A DNA stretch of 64,000 nucleotides from Schlegelella aquatica (lineage in GTDB: Bacteria; Pseudomonadota; Gammaproteobacteria; Burkholderiales; Burkholderiaceae_C): positions 1,550,001-1,614,000 of the forward strand of contig NZ_CP110257.1 in assembly GCF_026013905.1 (NCBI RefSeq), given 5' to 3'. Each line of letters opens with the position of its first letter. Position 1 is the stretch's first letter. A program made the position numbers and the translations under genes. The notes under the pieces are model-generated. The model searched no databases, had not been told where the DNA came from, and saw nothing but the letters and a program-made list of their open reading frames with translations. Below are positions 8,864-19,432 of this stretch, piece by piece.

Positions 8864-10399
8864 TCAGCGTCCTTCTTCCTTCGTGATGCGGGTGGCGCGC
8901 AGGTTGATCCAGGACAGGAGCGCGACCATCGCGAAGATGACCGTCGAGATGGCGGCCGCGAGCCCGAAGTTCTGCCCCGAGTCCTCGAAGGCGATGCGGT
9001 AGGTGTAGGAGACCAGGATGTCGGTCGTGCCCGCGGGGATCTTGGTGTCCAGGAAGTCCGGCCGCCCGTTGGTCAGCAGGTTGATGAGCACGAAGTTGTT
9101 GAAGTTGAACGCGAAGGCCGCGATCAGGAGGGGCGTCAACGGCTTGAGCACCAAGGGCATCGTGATGCGGAAGAAGTTGGTCAACGGCCCCGCTCCGGCC
9201 ACTGCGGAGGCTTCGTACAGGTCGGCCGGGATCGCCTTGATGAGCCCCATGCACACGACCATCATGTAGGGGTAGCCCAGCCAGGTGTTGACGATCAGGA
9301 TCATCACCTTGGCGAGGAACGGGTCCGAGAACCACGCGGGCTTGATGCCGAAGAGGGCATCGAGGATCAGATTGATCTCGCCGAAGTTGTTGTTGAACAA
9401 GCCCTTGAACACCAGGATCGAGATGAACCCCGGCACGGCATAGGGCAGGAACAGCAGCGTCTGGTACAAGCCCCGGAAGCGCAGCGCCTCCCAGCTGAGC
9501 AGCACCGCGAGCAGCATGCCCAGGGAGGCTGCGAAGAAGACCGTGAGCGCCGCGAAAGTCACCGTCCAGCCGAAGATGCGCAAGAAGGGCTGGCGGAAGG
9601 CTTCGTCGGTGAACACGCGCAGGTAGTGGTCCCATCCGATGCGCACCTGGAAGCCGGGCGGCACCGCCTCTGCGCTGGGGCGCTCGAAGAAGCCGGTCTC
9701 GAAGTTGGGCCGCAGCACCTCGCCCGTTTGCTGGTTGACGAGCGTGTGGCCCTCACCCTCGCGGTACAGGTGAGCCACTGGGCCGAAACGCCTCAAGCCC
9801 GTCATTCGCAACTCGGTACCGTCCGGCAAGGCGATCGTCAGCGCGCGCAGTTGCGGCTGCAGACGGATCACCTCCTTGAGCTCGACCGGGTTGACGATGC
9901 CGAGCCCCCCGGCCGGCTCGGGCTGCGCCTCCACGCGCAGCGGCTCGGACCGCGAGAGGGCCAGTGCCGGGGTCACGAAGGCCTTCTGGCCGTCTTCATC
10001 CTCCAGGCGCGCGCGATACTCACGGCCGTCGCCGTACAGCGTGAACTGGTAACTCTCGCCTTCACTCTGGTACGTCTCGTCGAGGAAGTACTGGCGGGCC
10101 CGCTCGTAGGTCAGCAGATGGCGCGAGCTGTAGTTGGAAAAGCTGAGCGCCACGGTGTAGAGGATGGGAAACACCACGAAGATGACCACCGCCGCGATGC
10201 CCGGAAAGAGGTAGCGGTAGGCGTACAGGCGCTGTGAGGTGTACACCCACGCGGCCAAGCCGACGATCACGAGGATCGTGCCGGCAAGCAGGAACTCTCC
10301 CGCCGCGTAGACGGCAGTCACGAGGTACAGCGCGAGGAGCGCGAGCGCGGCGCCGGCAGCAGGGCCGATCCAGCGTCGCAGGCCGGGTGTTGCATTCAT
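8864..10399 (-). CDS. malF: Maltodextrin ABC transporter permease MalF
   Basis: 511 residues, the large MalF type. Three N-terminal transmembrane segments (to about residue 85) are followed by a periplasmic P2-like domain of roughly 180 residues, which contacts the binding protein, then a second membrane domain with an EAA loop ([19 protein letters not shown], near residue 400). It pairs with MalG. It is separated from malE by 91 nt that hold a strong hairpin. The start ATG lacks an obvious ribosome site, consistent with lower translation than malE. Confidence 0.93.
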   Translation of the reverse strand: MNATPGLRRWIGPAAGAALALLALYLVTAVYAAGEFLLAGTILVIVGLAAWVYTSQRLYAYRYLFPGIAAVVIFVVFPILYTVALSFSNYSSRHLLTYERARQYFLDETYQSEGESYQFTLYGDGREYRARLEDEDGQKAFVTPALALSRSEPLRVEAQPEPAGGLGIVNPVELKEVIRLQPQLRALTIALPDGTELRMTGLRRFGPVAHLYREGEGHTLVNQQTGEVLRPNFETGFFERPSAEAVPPGFQVRIGWDHYLRVFTDEAFRQPFLRIFGWTVTFAALTVFFAASLGMLLAVLLSWEALRFRGLYQTLLFLPYAVPGFISILVFKGLFNNNFGEINLILDALFGIKPAWFSDPFLAKVMILIVNTWLGYPYMMVVCMGLIKAIPADLYEASAVAGAGPLTNFFRITMPLVLKPLTPLLIAAFAFNFNNFVLINLLTNGRPDFLDTKIPAGTTDILVSYTYRIAFEDSGQNFGLAAAISTVIFAMVALLSWINLRATRITKEEGR

Positions 10400-10445
10400 G
10401 TCGTGGCGGGCCGCGCAAGCGGCAGGTGCGGCGGGAAGCTCCAGT

Positions 10446-10484
10446 GGGCGCCGGACGCGGCGGCGCGTCTCGCGTCCGGCGCCC
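10446..10484 (-). repeat. 13-bp perfect hairpin between malE and malF
   Basis: The arm GGGCGCCGGACGC (10446-10458) is exactly complementary to GCGTCCGGCGCCC (10472-10484), with a 13-nt loop, starting 6 nt after the malE stop. No T-tract follows, so it is not a standard terminator. Its position matches that of the REP stabiliser between malE and malF in Escherichia coli, which keeps binding-protein mRNA abundant relative to permease mRNA. Confidence 0.7.
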
Positions 10485-10490
10485 CGTGCA

Positions 10491-11690
<1,200 letters not shown>

Positions 11691-11773
11691 TTCAGTGCTC
11701 CTTTGGGTGTTGCCTCTCGGGCGTTCGTGTGAGCCGTTGGTCTCGACTCGTCTCAGAACTCTGGTGTCGCCGC

Positions 11774-12874
11774 TCACGAGGGCGCGCGGGCGAGCGCGAC
11801 ACCCTGGGCGTCGAACAGGTAGGCGCGTGCGGGCGCGACGGCCAGGTGGGCCGCATCGCCCGGCGTCAGCGGGTTGTCGGGGTCGGCGCGCACCACCACC
11901 GGGCCTTGTGCGCCGGCCACCTCCAGATAGAGGTAGGTCGTATCCCCCAGATGCTCGGCCACCTGAACCACGCCGCGCAGCGAGTTGCCCGCCGTCGCGC
12001 CGGTGGCCACGAGGTGCTCGGGCCGCACACCCAGCGTGAGCGAAGTGCCCGGGGCCAAGCCGGGGGCGCTGGCGGCTGCGTCCACCGCGCTGCCATCGGC
12101 GAGCCGCACGCGCACCCGCTCGGCCGAGGCCGACTCGACGGTCACGGGCACGAAGTTCATCTTCGGTGAGCCGATGAAGCCTGCGACGAAGAGATTCGCC
12201 GGCCGGTGATAGAGCTCGAGCGGCGCTCCGACCTGCTCGATACGGCCCGCGTTGAACACGACGATGCGATCGGCCAGCGTCATGGCCTCGACCTGATCGT
12301 GCGTCACGTACACCATCGTCGTCTTGAGTTCGCGGTGCAGCCTCGACAACTCGACGCGCATCTGCACACGCAGCGCCGCATCCAGGTTGGAGAGGGGTTC
12401 GTCGAAAAGGAACACACCCGGCTTGCGCACGATCGCGCGGCCGATGGCCACCCGCTGGCGTTGTCCACCGGACAGGGCCTTCGGCTTGCGGTCCAGCAGG
12501 TGCTCGATCTGCAGGATCTGGGCCGCACGCTGCACCGCCGCGCGCTGCTCGTCCTTGCTGTAGCCCGCCAGACGCAGTCCGAAGGCCATGTTCTCGGCCA
12601 CCGTCATGTGGGGGTAGAGCGCGTAGCTCTGGAACACCATCGCGATGCCTCGCTTGGCCGGGGGCACCTCGTTCATCCGCTGCCCCCCGATGTAGAGATC
12701 GCCCGCGGTGATCTCCTCCAGGCCGGCAATGCAGCGCAGCATCGTGGACTTGCCGCAGCCCGAGGGGCCGACGAACACGATGAACTCGCCGTCCTCGATG
12801 TCGAGGTCGATCCCGTGCAGGGTCTCGATCTCGCCGTACGACTTGCGCAGTCCTTTGAGTTGCAGATGGGCCAT
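11774..12874 (-). CDS. malK: Maltodextrin transport ATPase MalK
   Basis: 366 residues. The ABC ATPase domain (about 1-235) has Walker [10 protein letters not shown], signature [14 protein letters not shown] and Walker [15 protein letters not shown]-terminal regulatory TOBE/OB domain (about 240-366) is typical of MalK/UgpC/MsmK. It powers MalFG. The gene lies 13 nt after the alpha-glucosidase gene, so transport and intracellular hydrolysis are co-transcribed. In enteric bacteria the C-terminal domain binds the regulator MalT, but no MalT-like gene is visible here. Confidence 0.94.
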   Translation of the reverse strand: MAHLQLKGLRKSYGEIETLHGIDLDIEDGEFIVFVGPSGCGKSTMLRCIAGLEEITAGDLYIGGQRMNEVPPAKRGIAMVFQSYALYPHMTVAENMAFGLRLAGYSKDEQRAAVQRAAQILQIEHLLDRKPKALSGGQRQRVAIGRAIVRKPGVFLFDEPLSNLDAALRVQMRVELSRLHRELKTTMVYVTHDQVEAMTLADRIVVFNAGRIEQVGAPLELYHRPANLFVAGFIGSPKMNFVPVTVESASAERVRVRLADGSAVDAAASAPGLAPGTSLTLGVRPEHLVATGATAGNSLRGVVQVAEHLGDTTYLYLEVAGAQGPVVVRADPDNPLTPGDAAHLAVAPARAYLFDAQGVALARAPS

Positions 12875-12887
12875 GTCGATCGGAAGG

Positions 12888-14552
12888 TCAGTCGGCCAGG
12901 GCAGCGAAGTACGCGCCGTACGGCGGCAGTTCCAGGTCGCGGCCGTCCAGGCGGCCGAACTGTCGGGGTGCGAAGCCGTGTCCCCTCAAGGGCGTTGCAC
13001 CGGGCAGTCGCGGCAGGCGCACCTTGACGGGGTGAGCCGCGGTGTTGAAGGCCGCCAGCATCCGGGTGGCCTCGCCGGCTCGCTCGGGCAGGCGCTCGAG
13101 GGCCAGCACGGGCTGCGGCACGTCGATGAAGCGGATCGACCCGCACACGAGGGCGCGATGCTGCTTGCGCCAGGCCAGGAAGGTGCGCGTGAAGTGCAGC
13201 ACGGAGTCAGGGTCGGCCTCGTTGATGTCCACCGCCAGCTGGCGATGCGTCTCGGGGACCGGCAACCAAGGCTCGACGGCGCGCGCACCGCTGAAGCCGG
13301 CGTGGGGCAGGGTGCTGTCCCAGGGCATCGGCGTGCGGCAGCCGTCGCGCCCCTTGAACTCGGGCCAGAAGTTGATGCCGTACGGGTCCTGCAGGCGCTC
13401 GTAAGGCACCTCGGCCTCGGGTAAGCCCAGTTCGTCGCCCTGATACCAGCACGCGCTGCCACGCAGCGACAAGAGCATGGCCAGCGCCAGTTTGTTGTAG
13501 GCCGCGGGTGCGTCGGGGCCGCCCCAGCGCGTGCGCACGCGCGCCACGTCGTGGTTGCCGAGAGACCAGCAGGGCCAGCCGCCGTCCATCGCCGCTTCCA
13601 GCTCTTCGACCTGGCTGCGGATGTAGGTGGCCGTGTTCTCGTGCGTGAGCAGGTTGAAGCTGTAGGCCATGTGCAGCTTGTTGCCGCTCGCGGTGTAGGC
13701 GGCCATCGTCGCCAACGCGTTGTCGTCGCCGATCTCGCCCAGGCTCGCCGCACCGTACTCGTCCAGCAGATCGCGCACCTTCTCCAGAAAGGCCAGGTTC
13801 TCGAACTGCGTCTTGTCGTACAGGTGCTGCTGCATGCCGTACGGGTTGGTGTCCTGCACCGACTGGGTGTCGCGCTTCTTGGCTGGCGGGTTGTCGCGCA
13901 GTTTGCGGTCGTGGAAGTGGAAGTTGCAGGCATCGAACCTGAAGCCGTCCACTCCTCGCTCCAGCCAGAACCGGATGTCGGACAGCACCTGGCGCTGCAC
14001 TTCCTCGCAGTGGAAGTTCAGGTCCGGCTGGCTGGTGAGGAAGTTGTGCAGGTAGTACTGGCGCCGTCGCGCGTCCCACTGCCACGCCGACCCCCCGAAC
14101 ACACTCAGCCAGTTCGTAGGCGGCGTGCCGTCGGGCTTCGGGTCCGCCCACACGTACCAGTCGGCCTTGGCGTTGCTGCGGCTGGAGCGGCTTTCCTGGA
14201 ACCACGGGTGCTGGTCGGAAGTGTGCGAGAGCACCTGGTCGATCACCACCTTGAGGCCCAGTTCGTGGGCTCGGGCGACCAACCGGTCGAAGTCCTGCAA
14301 GGTGCCGAACATCGGATCGACGTCCCGGTAGTCCGAGATGTCGTAGCCGAAATCCTTCATCGGCGAGCGGAAGAACGGCGAGATCCAGATCGCATCGACG
14401 CCGAGGCCGGCGACATAGGGCAGCTTGTCGATGATGCCCGGCAGGTCGCCGATCCCGTCGCCGTTGCTGTCGGCGAAGCTGCGCGGGTAAATCTGGTAGA
14501 TGACTCCGCCGCGCCACCAGGCGTCGAGCGGACGAACGTCGGTCTTGGACAT
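12888..14552 (-). CDS. Cytoplasmic alpha-glucosidase, GH13
   Basis: 554 residues without a signal peptide. It begins in the manner of the oligo-1,6-glucosidase/alpha-glucosidase family ([20 protein letters not shown]). Catalytic regions: [13 protein letters not shown] (I), [12 protein letters not shown] with the nucleophile (II), SLGEIGD with the acid/base Glu (III) and SLGNHDVAR (IV). It should release glucose from imported malto-oligosaccharides, feeding the divergent glucokinase. The alpha-1,4 versus alpha-1,6 preference cannot be settled by eye. It lies between lamB and malK and shares their transcript. Confidence 0.92.
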   Translation of the reverse strand: MSKTDVRPLDAWWRGGVIYQIYPRSFADSNGDGIGDLPGIIDKLPYVAGLGVDAIWISPFFRSPMKDFGYDISDYRDVDPMFGTLQDFDRLVARAHELGLKVVIDQVLSHTSDQHPWFQESRSSRSNAKADWYVWADPKPDGTPPTNWLSVFGGSAWQWDARRRQYYLHNFLTSQPDLNFHCEEVQRQVLSDIRFWLERGVDGFRFDACNFHFHDRKLRDNPPAKKRDTQSVQDTNPYGMQQHLYDKTQFENLAFLEKVRDLLDEYGAASLGEIGDDNALATMAAYTASGNKLHMAYSFNLLTHENTATYIRSQVEELEAAMDGGWPCWSLGNHDVARVRTRWGGPDAPAAYNKLALAMLLSLRGSACWYQGDELGLPEAEVPYERLQDPYGINFWPEFKGRDGCRTPMPWDSTLPHAGFSGARAVEPWLPVPETHRQLAVDINEADPDSVLHFTRTFLAWRKQHRALVCGSIRFIDVPQPVLALERLPERAGEATRMLAAFNTAAHPVKVRLPRLPGATPLRGHGFAPRQFGRLDGRDLELPPYGAYFAALAD

Positions 14553-14612
14553 GGAAGAGGCTTTCCGGGATCGGACGCAATGGCCTGGCCGGCGTGCCGG
14601 TCAGGACGTTGC

Positions 14613-14651
14613 GCCCTCCTCGTGGAGGGCGAAGGAAAGGGCCGCACGGCC
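14613..14651 (-). other. Two tandem hairpins between lamB and the alpha-glucosidase gene
   Basis: GCCCTCC-TCGT-GGAGGGC (14613-14630) and GGGCC-GCAC-GGCCC (near 14638-14651) are adjacent perfect stems directly downstream of lamB. Neither is followed by a T-run on the minus strand. They probably attenuate or process the transcript so that the porin message exceeds that of the downstream genes. Confidence 0.45.
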
Positions 14652-14666
14652 CTCAACCACGGGCGA

Positions 14667-15923
14667 TCACCACCAGGCTTCTACTTGGATGCCGTAGGTC
14701 ATGCCGTCTCGGTCGTTGCCGAACACTCCGCCCGTGCCGGCGTTGCCGGCCGCGTCGTTCCATTTGGCGTACGTGGCGAAGGCGCGAAACACCGGGCGCG
14801 ACCAGAAGCCCCGCGACAGCGACAGCTGAGGCGCGACGGTGAACTTCGTCAGGTGAGCGGTGGCCTTGCCTTCTTCCTTCGTGCGATCGTGTCCGAGCTC
14901 GAAAGCCAGGCTCATGTGATCGCTGAAGTTGTACTGAGGACGCACGCCGATGCTGTACCAGGTGGTCTTGTTGCCGTTGTCCGGCTTGACCTGCTCGGCC
15001 ACGAAGGCGGCCATCCCCGACCAGTTCGACCCCTGCGGCGCGATGTAGAGCTGGTCGATGAAGCGCCAGCTCGAACCTTTGGCAGAGCGGTTCGCATCGC
15101 GGAAGGTCGGCACCGACGCGCCGCCGAAGCCGGCGTCGTTGCCGATCACCAAGGCCGCCTTGTTGAAGCCGCCCAGGATGCCGGTTTGCATGTGCTCGGC
15201 GAACAGCGCGAAGCCATTGCCCTCGCCACCGGCAGGACTCCCCGCGCTGTCGCCCTTCAGGAGCACGAGCTCGAACTCGAGCTTGCCATTCGGGTTCACC
15301 GGGATGTCGTAGACGCGGGCCGACAGGCGCCGAGTGTTGAGCCCATTGACCGCGTCGTTGACCAGGGTGTCGTCGCCTTTGCTGTGGTAGGCCAGCGCCA
15401 GCTTGGCCGCGCCGCCCAGCGCGATGTCCTCGATACCGCCGCCCAGACCGCTGTTGTTCCAGTAGTAGTAGTCGTTGATGTGGATGTCGTGGCGGTTGTA
15501 GTAGCGCTTGCCGATCCAGACCTTCGCGTTCTGGAGGGCGCCGGGGCCGAAGAAGCCGCCGGCCTCGAAGTAGTTCTGCCGGCTGGCGATGTCGAACTTG
15601 TCCCCCTTGACGCTCTCGAAGTCCGACGCGGCGTTGTTCTCGATGGTGGCCAGCATGAGGTTGTATTTCGCGTAGGGACCGTCGGACTTGCCGAAGGGCA
15701 GGGCGAACGCCACCTCGCCGTACGTCTCGCACTCGTTGCCCAGGCGGTACTTGGCGCCGGCGCCGGGTGCGCTGAAGCAGACCTGCTTGCCTCCCTCGCT
15801 GCTCGAGCCGGTGCCCGTGCGCAGGTAGCCGTGGAACTCCAGACCCTGCGCGCTCGCCGGCATCGCGCCGAAAGCGCCCGCAACGGCTGCGGCTGCTGCG
15901 AGCAGCTTGAACTTGCCTCTCAT
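14667..15923 (-). CDS. lamB: Maltoporin LamB
   Basis: 418-residue outer-membrane porin. A signal peptide (about residues 1-25, ending ASA-QG) is followed by LEFHGYLRTG, the LamB opening. Further family hallmarks are VWIGKRYYNRHDIHINDYYYW and a C-terminus ending in aromatic residues (EAWW), needed for outer-membrane assembly. It forms an 18-strand trimeric channel for malto-oligosaccharides. The start has GAGGAG 7 nt upstream. It is the first gene of the minus-strand maltodextrin block, and its promoter lies in the 402-bp divergent region that carries HexR-like palindromes. Confidence 0.94.
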   Translation of the reverse strand: MRGKFKLLAAAAAVAGAFGAMPASAQGLEFHGYLRTGTGSSSEGGKQVCFSAPGAGAKYRLGNECETYGEVAFALPFGKSDGPYAKYNLMLATIENNAASDFESVKGDKFDIASRQNYFEAGGFFGPGALQNAKVWIGKRYYNRHDIHINDYYYWNNSGLGGGIEDIALGGAAKLALAYHSKGDDTLVNDAVNGLNTRRLSARVYDIPVNPNGKLEFELVLLKGDSAGSPAGGEGNGFALFAEHMQTGILGGFNKAALVIGNDAGFGGASVPTFRDANRSAKGSSWRFIDQLYIAPQGSNWSGMAAFVAEQVKPDNGNKTTWYSIGVRPQYNFSDHMSLAFELGHDRTKEEGKATAHLTKFTVAPQLSLSRGFWSRPVFRAFATYAKWNDAAGNAGTGGVFGNDRDGMTYGIQVEAWW

Positions 15924-16133
15924 CGGTGAACTCCTCGTGGTTCTTGGGTGGGAAATGACCGGCGCACGACATGTCGTCGAGGGCCGGAGGGTGGGAAATC
16001 GCAGAGCCGGGTGCAATCGTTCGGCCGCGCTCAGGCTGCCCGAGCCACACGGCCTCGCCCCTGCTGCGCAGGCGAGGGCGGGGGTACCGAATGAGGTGCG
16101 GGAAGGGCGAGCCATGGGAGGGTTGGTAACAGG

Positions 16134-16153
16134 ACTACAAGAAGGGATGTAGT
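16134..16153. promoter_or_regulatory. HexR-like half-site pair, lamB-proximal
   Basis: ACTACA (16134-16139) and TGTAGT (16148-16153) form an inverted pair with an 8-nt spacer. The half-sites match the other two palindromes in this divergent region but in everted order. They could be two half-sites on the lamB promoter side. Weaker than the sites at 16174 and 16295. Confidence 0.35.
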
Positions 16154-16173
16154 TGGACAACGGCGCGAACTCT

Positions 16174-16188
16174 AGTAGTGGAACTACT
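16174..16188. promoter_or_regulatory. HexR-like operator 2
   Basis: AGTAGT-GGA-ACTACT is a perfect 6-bp inverted repeat with a 3-nt centre, the same spacing and core (TAGT-N3-ACTA) as the site beside glk. It lies midway between lamB and glk, placed to act on lamB transcription. Confidence 0.5.
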
Positions 16189-16259
16189 CCACGCATAGGA
16201 GGGTTATCCCCTACTGTTTCAAGTTGACGGTCCCGCCATGGGCAGCAGATGCGGCGACA

Positions 16260-16290
16260 TTGGACAAGTCGCCGAGGGACGCGGTAGGAT
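16260..16290 (+). promoter_or_regulatory. Candidate glk promoter
   Basis: TTGGAC (16260-16265) and TAGGAT (16285-16290) are separated by 19 bp, slightly long for sigma70. Initiation near 16297 would fall inside the palindrome at 16295-16311, giving a leader of about 29 nt before glk. The rest of 15924-16325 shows only the palindromes listed. Confidence 0.4.
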
Positions 16291-16294
16291 GAGC

Positions 16295-16311
16295 GTGTAG
16301 TGCAACTACAC
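16295..16311. promoter_or_regulatory. HexR-like operator 1, at the glk start
   Basis: GTGTAGT-GCA-ACTACAC is a perfect 7-bp inverted repeat with a 3-nt centre, ending 14 nt before the glk ATG. It resembles the TGTARTnnnAYTACA class of palindrome reported for HexR-family regulators. A HexR domain is encoded at the far end of the same locus. Confidence 0.65.
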
Positions 16312-16325
16312 CCATTCTTGACTGC

Positions 16326-17303
16326 ATGACCCCCACCCTCACGCATCCACGCCTCGTCGGAGACGTGGGTGGAACCAACGCGCGATTCGCCTGGGTAGAG
16401 GCGCCGGGCGCGGCCTTGAGCGACGTCGCCTCGTATCGCTGCGCCGACCATCCCTCGCTGGAGGCGGTCCTCTGCCGCTACCTGGAGGAGCGCCGCAAGC
16501 CCTTGCCCGCCTCGATCGCCATCGGGATCGCGAACCCGGTCGTCGGCGACCAGGTGCAGATGACCAATCACCACTGGTCGTTCTCCATCGACGCCATGCG
16601 TCGCAGCCTGGGGGTGGAGCGCTTGTTGGTGCTCAACGACTTCGCCGCCCTCGCGTTGTCCCTGCCTGTCCTCGGCCCCGAAGGCGTGCGGCAGGTGGGG
16701 GCGGGCGCGCCCGCAGCCGACGCTCCTCTTGCTCTCGTGGGGCCCGGCACGGGCCTCGGGGTCTCGGGCCTGTTGCCCTGTGGGGGGCGGCGCCACGTCC
16801 CGCTGCAAGGCGAGGGCGGACATGCCACGCTGGCGCCCTTCGACGAACGCGAGGAGGGGGTCTTGCGCGTGCTGCGCCGGCGTTTCGGACACGTCTCGGC
16901 CGAGCGCGCGGTTTCGGGCCCGGGGCTCGTTCACCTCTACACCGCGCTGTGCGAGCTCGACGGCGTGCGTGCCCAACCACTGGAAGCCGCACACGTCACC
17001 GAGCGGGCGCTCCAGTCACGCGACGCCCGCTGTGTGGAGGCGTTGGAACTGTTCTGCGCCTTCCTTGGCAACGTGGCCGGCAACGTCGCTCTCACGCTCG
17101 GTGCCCGCGGGGGGGTCTACATCGCAGGAGGGATCGTGCCGAGGCTGGGCGAGTGGTTCGCGCGCTCGCGGTTTCGGGAGCGCTTCGAGTCCAAGGGGCG
17201 CTTCAGGGCCTACCTGGAGCAGATCCCCACCTACGTGGTGTGCGCTCCCACGCCCGCCTTGCTCGGGGCCGCCCGCGCGCTCGAGGAGCTGGACCCGGTG
17301 TGA
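16326..17303 (+). CDS. glk: Glucokinase, catalytic residues intact
   Basis: 325-residue glucokinase of the E. coli Glk family. It has the ATP phosphate loop GDVGGTNARFAW (about 11-22), the catalytic NDF motif with Asp (LLVLNDFAALALSLP, about 105), LVGPGTGLGVSG, EGGH and SGPGLVHLY. It converts glucose released by the alpha-glucosidase into glucose-6-phosphate. It is divergent from lamB and shares the regulatory region with it. It resembles the glucokinase half of the glk-hexR fusion but keeps all catalytic positions that the fusion lacks. No clear ribosome site; the start is chosen from the position of the domain. Confidence 0.93.
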   Translation: MTPTLTHPRLVGDVGGTNARFAWVEAPGAALSDVASYRCADHPSLEAVLCRYLEERRKPLPASIAIGIANPVVGDQVQMTNHHWSFSIDAMRRSLGVERLLVLNDFAALALSLPVLGPEGVRQVGAGAPAADAPLALVGPGTGLGVSGLLPCGGRRHVPLQGEGGHATLAPFDEREEGVLRVLRRRFGHVSAERAVSGPGLVHLYTALCELDGVRAQPLEAAHVTERALQSRDARCVEALELFCAFLGNVAGNVALTLGARGGVYIAGGIVPRLGEWFARSRFRERFESKGRFRAYLEQIPTYVVCAPTPALLGAARALEELDPV

Positions 17304-17389
17304 CCGTGCCCGCCTGCGCGCGGCATCGCGAGGGCGAGCCCCCGTCCCGTGGCGCACGCCCATCAAAGAGAGGAAGAGAGGAGACCACG

Positions 17390-18316
17390 ATGAAGCAACC
17401 CAAGCGCGCGATGCTCGCGTTGGCCCTGGCGGTGGGCGCCACTGCCGCTTTGCCGCCGGCACATGCCGGTATCCGTGAGGTCTTGTTCGGCCGGGGCGAG
17501 GCGGGCGGGGCCGGCGCGGGGCCTGGCGAAGCGACCCCTCGGCGGGTCTGGTCGGTGCGTGAGTTCACACAGGTACGGCTCGTCCCCCGCGAGCCGCAGG
17601 CGCAGGCCAATCAGCACCCGGCGGCGTACACCCCGGAGCAGCTGCGCCGCTGGATGGAGACGATCACCTTCCTGCGCAATGGCCGGCAAGAGCCGCTCTT
17701 CGGGGCGGACGAACTCGCCGAGCTGCCCGTGGCGTTGGCCCAGGCACTCGCTTTCGCCGCCCCGGGCGATGACGTGGTCCTGCTCAGCACGTCGCGTCGC
17801 GATGCCGGGCTGCTGGCGACGCCACTCGGCATCACGGCCCGCCTGTTCGTGCAGCCCGCGGGCGCGCTGAACCTCGTCGTCCACGACGCCCGGCTCGACT
17901 TCGTCAACGCCTATCGGGGCTCGCGCCTGTTGCCCGAGTTCGACTTCGGCAGCCGGGAGCGTCCGGGCTCCGTGACGCTGGCGAGCAGTGCGGCCGAGCT
18001 GCGGCGGCAGGACTGGTTGGTGTTTCGCGGCGCGGAGGGCGCGGCCACAGCGGCTGCGGGCGGCGTCGCTCGGGCCGGTGCCTCGGTCCCCGCTGCGCCT
18101 GCAGCACCTGCCGGGGTGAATGCCGGTGCACCGGGCGGCGGGCCGACTGCAGCCGGCCGGGCGGCTGCCTCGGGCCGGGCCGTGGCACCGCGCGATGCTC
18201 ACTTCTACGAGGAGCAGGAGCAGCGGTTGCAAGCGCTCAAGCGGTTGCGCGAGCGCGATCTGATCTCCGAGGAGGAGTACCGGGCCAAGCGCAAGGAAAT
18301 CCTGGACGCGCTATGA
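17390..18316 (+). CDS. Secreted protein with C-terminal SHOCT-like domain
   Basis: 308 residues. A Sec signal peptide (about 1-26, ending AHA-G) is followed by an uncharacterised globular part (about 45-225), an Ala/Pro/Gly-rich linker (about 230-270) and a C-terminal helical SHOCT-type segment (LKRLRERDLISEEEYRAKRK). SHOCT tails are short oligomerisation modules on many unrelated proteins. The start is an ATG behind GAGAGGAG. It lies 86 nt after glk in the same direction. No function is assigned; the globular part includes a stretch, VVLLSTSRRDAG, that suggests a periplasmic domain of unknown type. Confidence 0.75.
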   Translation: MKQPKRAMLALALAVGATAALPPAHAGIREVLFGRGEAGGAGAGPGEATPRRVWSVREFTQVRLVPREPQAQANQHPAAYTPEQLRRWMETITFLRNGRQEPLFGADELAELPVALAQALAFAAPGDDVVLLSTSRRDAGLLATPLGITARLFVQPAGALNLVVHDARLDFVNAYRGSRLLPEFDFGSRERPGSVTLASSAAELRRQDWLVFRGAEGAATAAAGGVARAGASVPAAPAAPAGVNAGAPGGGPTAAGRAAASGRAVAPRDAHFYEEQEQRLQALKRLRERDLISEEEYRAKRKEILDAL

Positions 18317-18402
18317 AGCGCAGGGGGGGGCGGCTGCTCGCCGCCTGCCACCGGTTCGCGCGCAGGTACGGGAGCGCGGGTGCGGGAGCGCGGGCGCGCC
18401 CG

Positions 18403-19203
18403 TCACTCCCCGGTGCCGGGGGCTTCGAGGACGCCGCCCATCACCTGGCTGAAACCCGCGTCCACATAAGTGATTTCGGCCGTCACGCCGGCGGCCAGGT
18501 CGGACAGCAGGAAGGCGGCCACATTGCCGACGTCCTCGATGGTGATGTTGCGGCGCAGGGGCGCATTCTGTTCGACCACGTCCAGGATCTTGCCGAAGCC
18601 CTTGATGCCCGAGGCGGCCAGCGTCTTGATCGGCCCGGCGGAGATGCCGTTGACACGCACCCCTTTGGGGCCCAGGCTGGCGGCCAGGTAGCGCACGCTC
18701 GCCTCCAGCGAGGCCTTGGCAAGGCCCATCGTGTTGTAGCTGGGCACGTAGCGGACGGCGCCCAGGTAGGTCAGGGTGAGCAGGGCCGCGTTGGGGTTGA
18801 GCATCGGCGCCGCGGCCTTGGCCATGGCGGGGAAGCTGTAGGCCGAGATGTCGTGCGCGATGCGGAAAGCCTCGCGCGACAGGCCGTCCAGGAAGTCACC
18901 GGCGATCGCTTCGCGGGGGGCGAAACCGATGGAATGAACGAAGCCGTCGAACGTCGGCCAGGCCTGCTTCAGCTCGGCGAACAGCCGCTCGATCTGGCCG
19001 TCGTCCGAGACATCGCACTCGAACACCAGCTCCGAGCCGAACTCGCGCGCGAACTCGGTGATGCGGTCCTTGAAGCGCTCGCCCACGTAGCTGAAGGCCA
19101 GTTCGGCCCCTTCGCGGTGGCAGGCTCTGGCAATGCCGTAGGCAATCGAGCGGTTGGACAGCAAACCGGTGATCAGCAGACGCTTGCCGGCGAGAAATCC
19201 CAT
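18403..19203 (-). CDS. fabI: Enoyl-[acyl-carrier-protein] reductase FabI
   Basis: 266-residue short-chain dehydrogenase/reductase. The NAD-binding stretch [22 protein letters not shown] is followed by [25 protein letters not shown] with the catalytic Tyr and Lys of the Y-x6-K arrangement. It catalyses the last, NADH-dependent reduction of each fatty acid elongation cycle and is the triclosan-target type. The ATG at 19203 is chosen because it follows CGGAGA and matches the family start; upstream in-frame codons add 13 unlikely residues. Monocistronic on the minus strand. Confidence 0.95.
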   Translation of the reverse strand: MGFLAGKRLLITGLLSNRSIAYGIARACHREGAELAFSYVGERFKDRITEFAREFGSELVFECDVSDDGQIERLFAELKQAWPTFDGFVHSIGFAPREAIAGDFLDGLSREAFRIAHDISAYSFPAMAKAAAPMLNPNAALLTLTYLGAVRYVPSYNTMGLAKASLEASVRYLAASLGPKGVRVNGISAGPIKTLAASGIKGFGKILDVVEQNAPLRRNITIEDVGNVAAFLLSDLAAGVTAEITYVDAGFSQVMGGVLEAPGTGE

Positions 19204-19348
19204 GGTGTCTCCGTTGAATGCACGAGCGGCGGATTGTCGCATGCGGCTTCGCCGCCCCGGTCCTGAGGCTCGGTACCCGGCGGTACTCGACGAGGGTGCC
19301 CAGTCTGGCGGCAGCCCGGCCCGGCCGGGGCGTACACAGGCCCAGGTC

Positions 19349-19378
19349 TTGCTTCGGCGGCCGGATGCGGAGTAGAAT
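19349..19378 (+). promoter_or_regulatory. Promoter of the rimP-nusA-infB operon
   Basis: TTGCTT (19349-19354) and TAGAAT (19373-19378) with an 18-bp spacer form a good sigma70-type promoter. Initiation would fall near 19385, only about 20 nt before the terminator-like hairpin at 19404. The region 19204-19348 shows no other feature. Confidence 0.6.
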
Positions 19379-19403
19379 GCAACTTTCGCTAAGTCTTAGT
19401 CAG

Positions 19404-19432
19404 TGGGCGGAGAAATCCAGCCCATTTTTTTT
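19404..19432 (+). terminator. Intrinsic terminator/attenuator in the rimP leader
   Basis: TGGGC-GGA pairs with TCC-A-GCCCA around a GAAA loop, with a single bulged A, and is followed by eight T. It lies just after the probable start of transcription and about 115 nt before rimP, so it would abort most transcripts unless antitermination occurs. NusA, encoded downstream, is a plausible player in that choice. Confidence 0.75.

Noticed and set aside
13551..15929. Long plus-strand open frame opposite the alpha-glucosidase and lamB genes
   Set aside because: Its translation is Val/Arg/His-rich without domain motifs, and the opposite strand encodes two well-defined proteins; it is an antisense shadow of high-GC codon usage.
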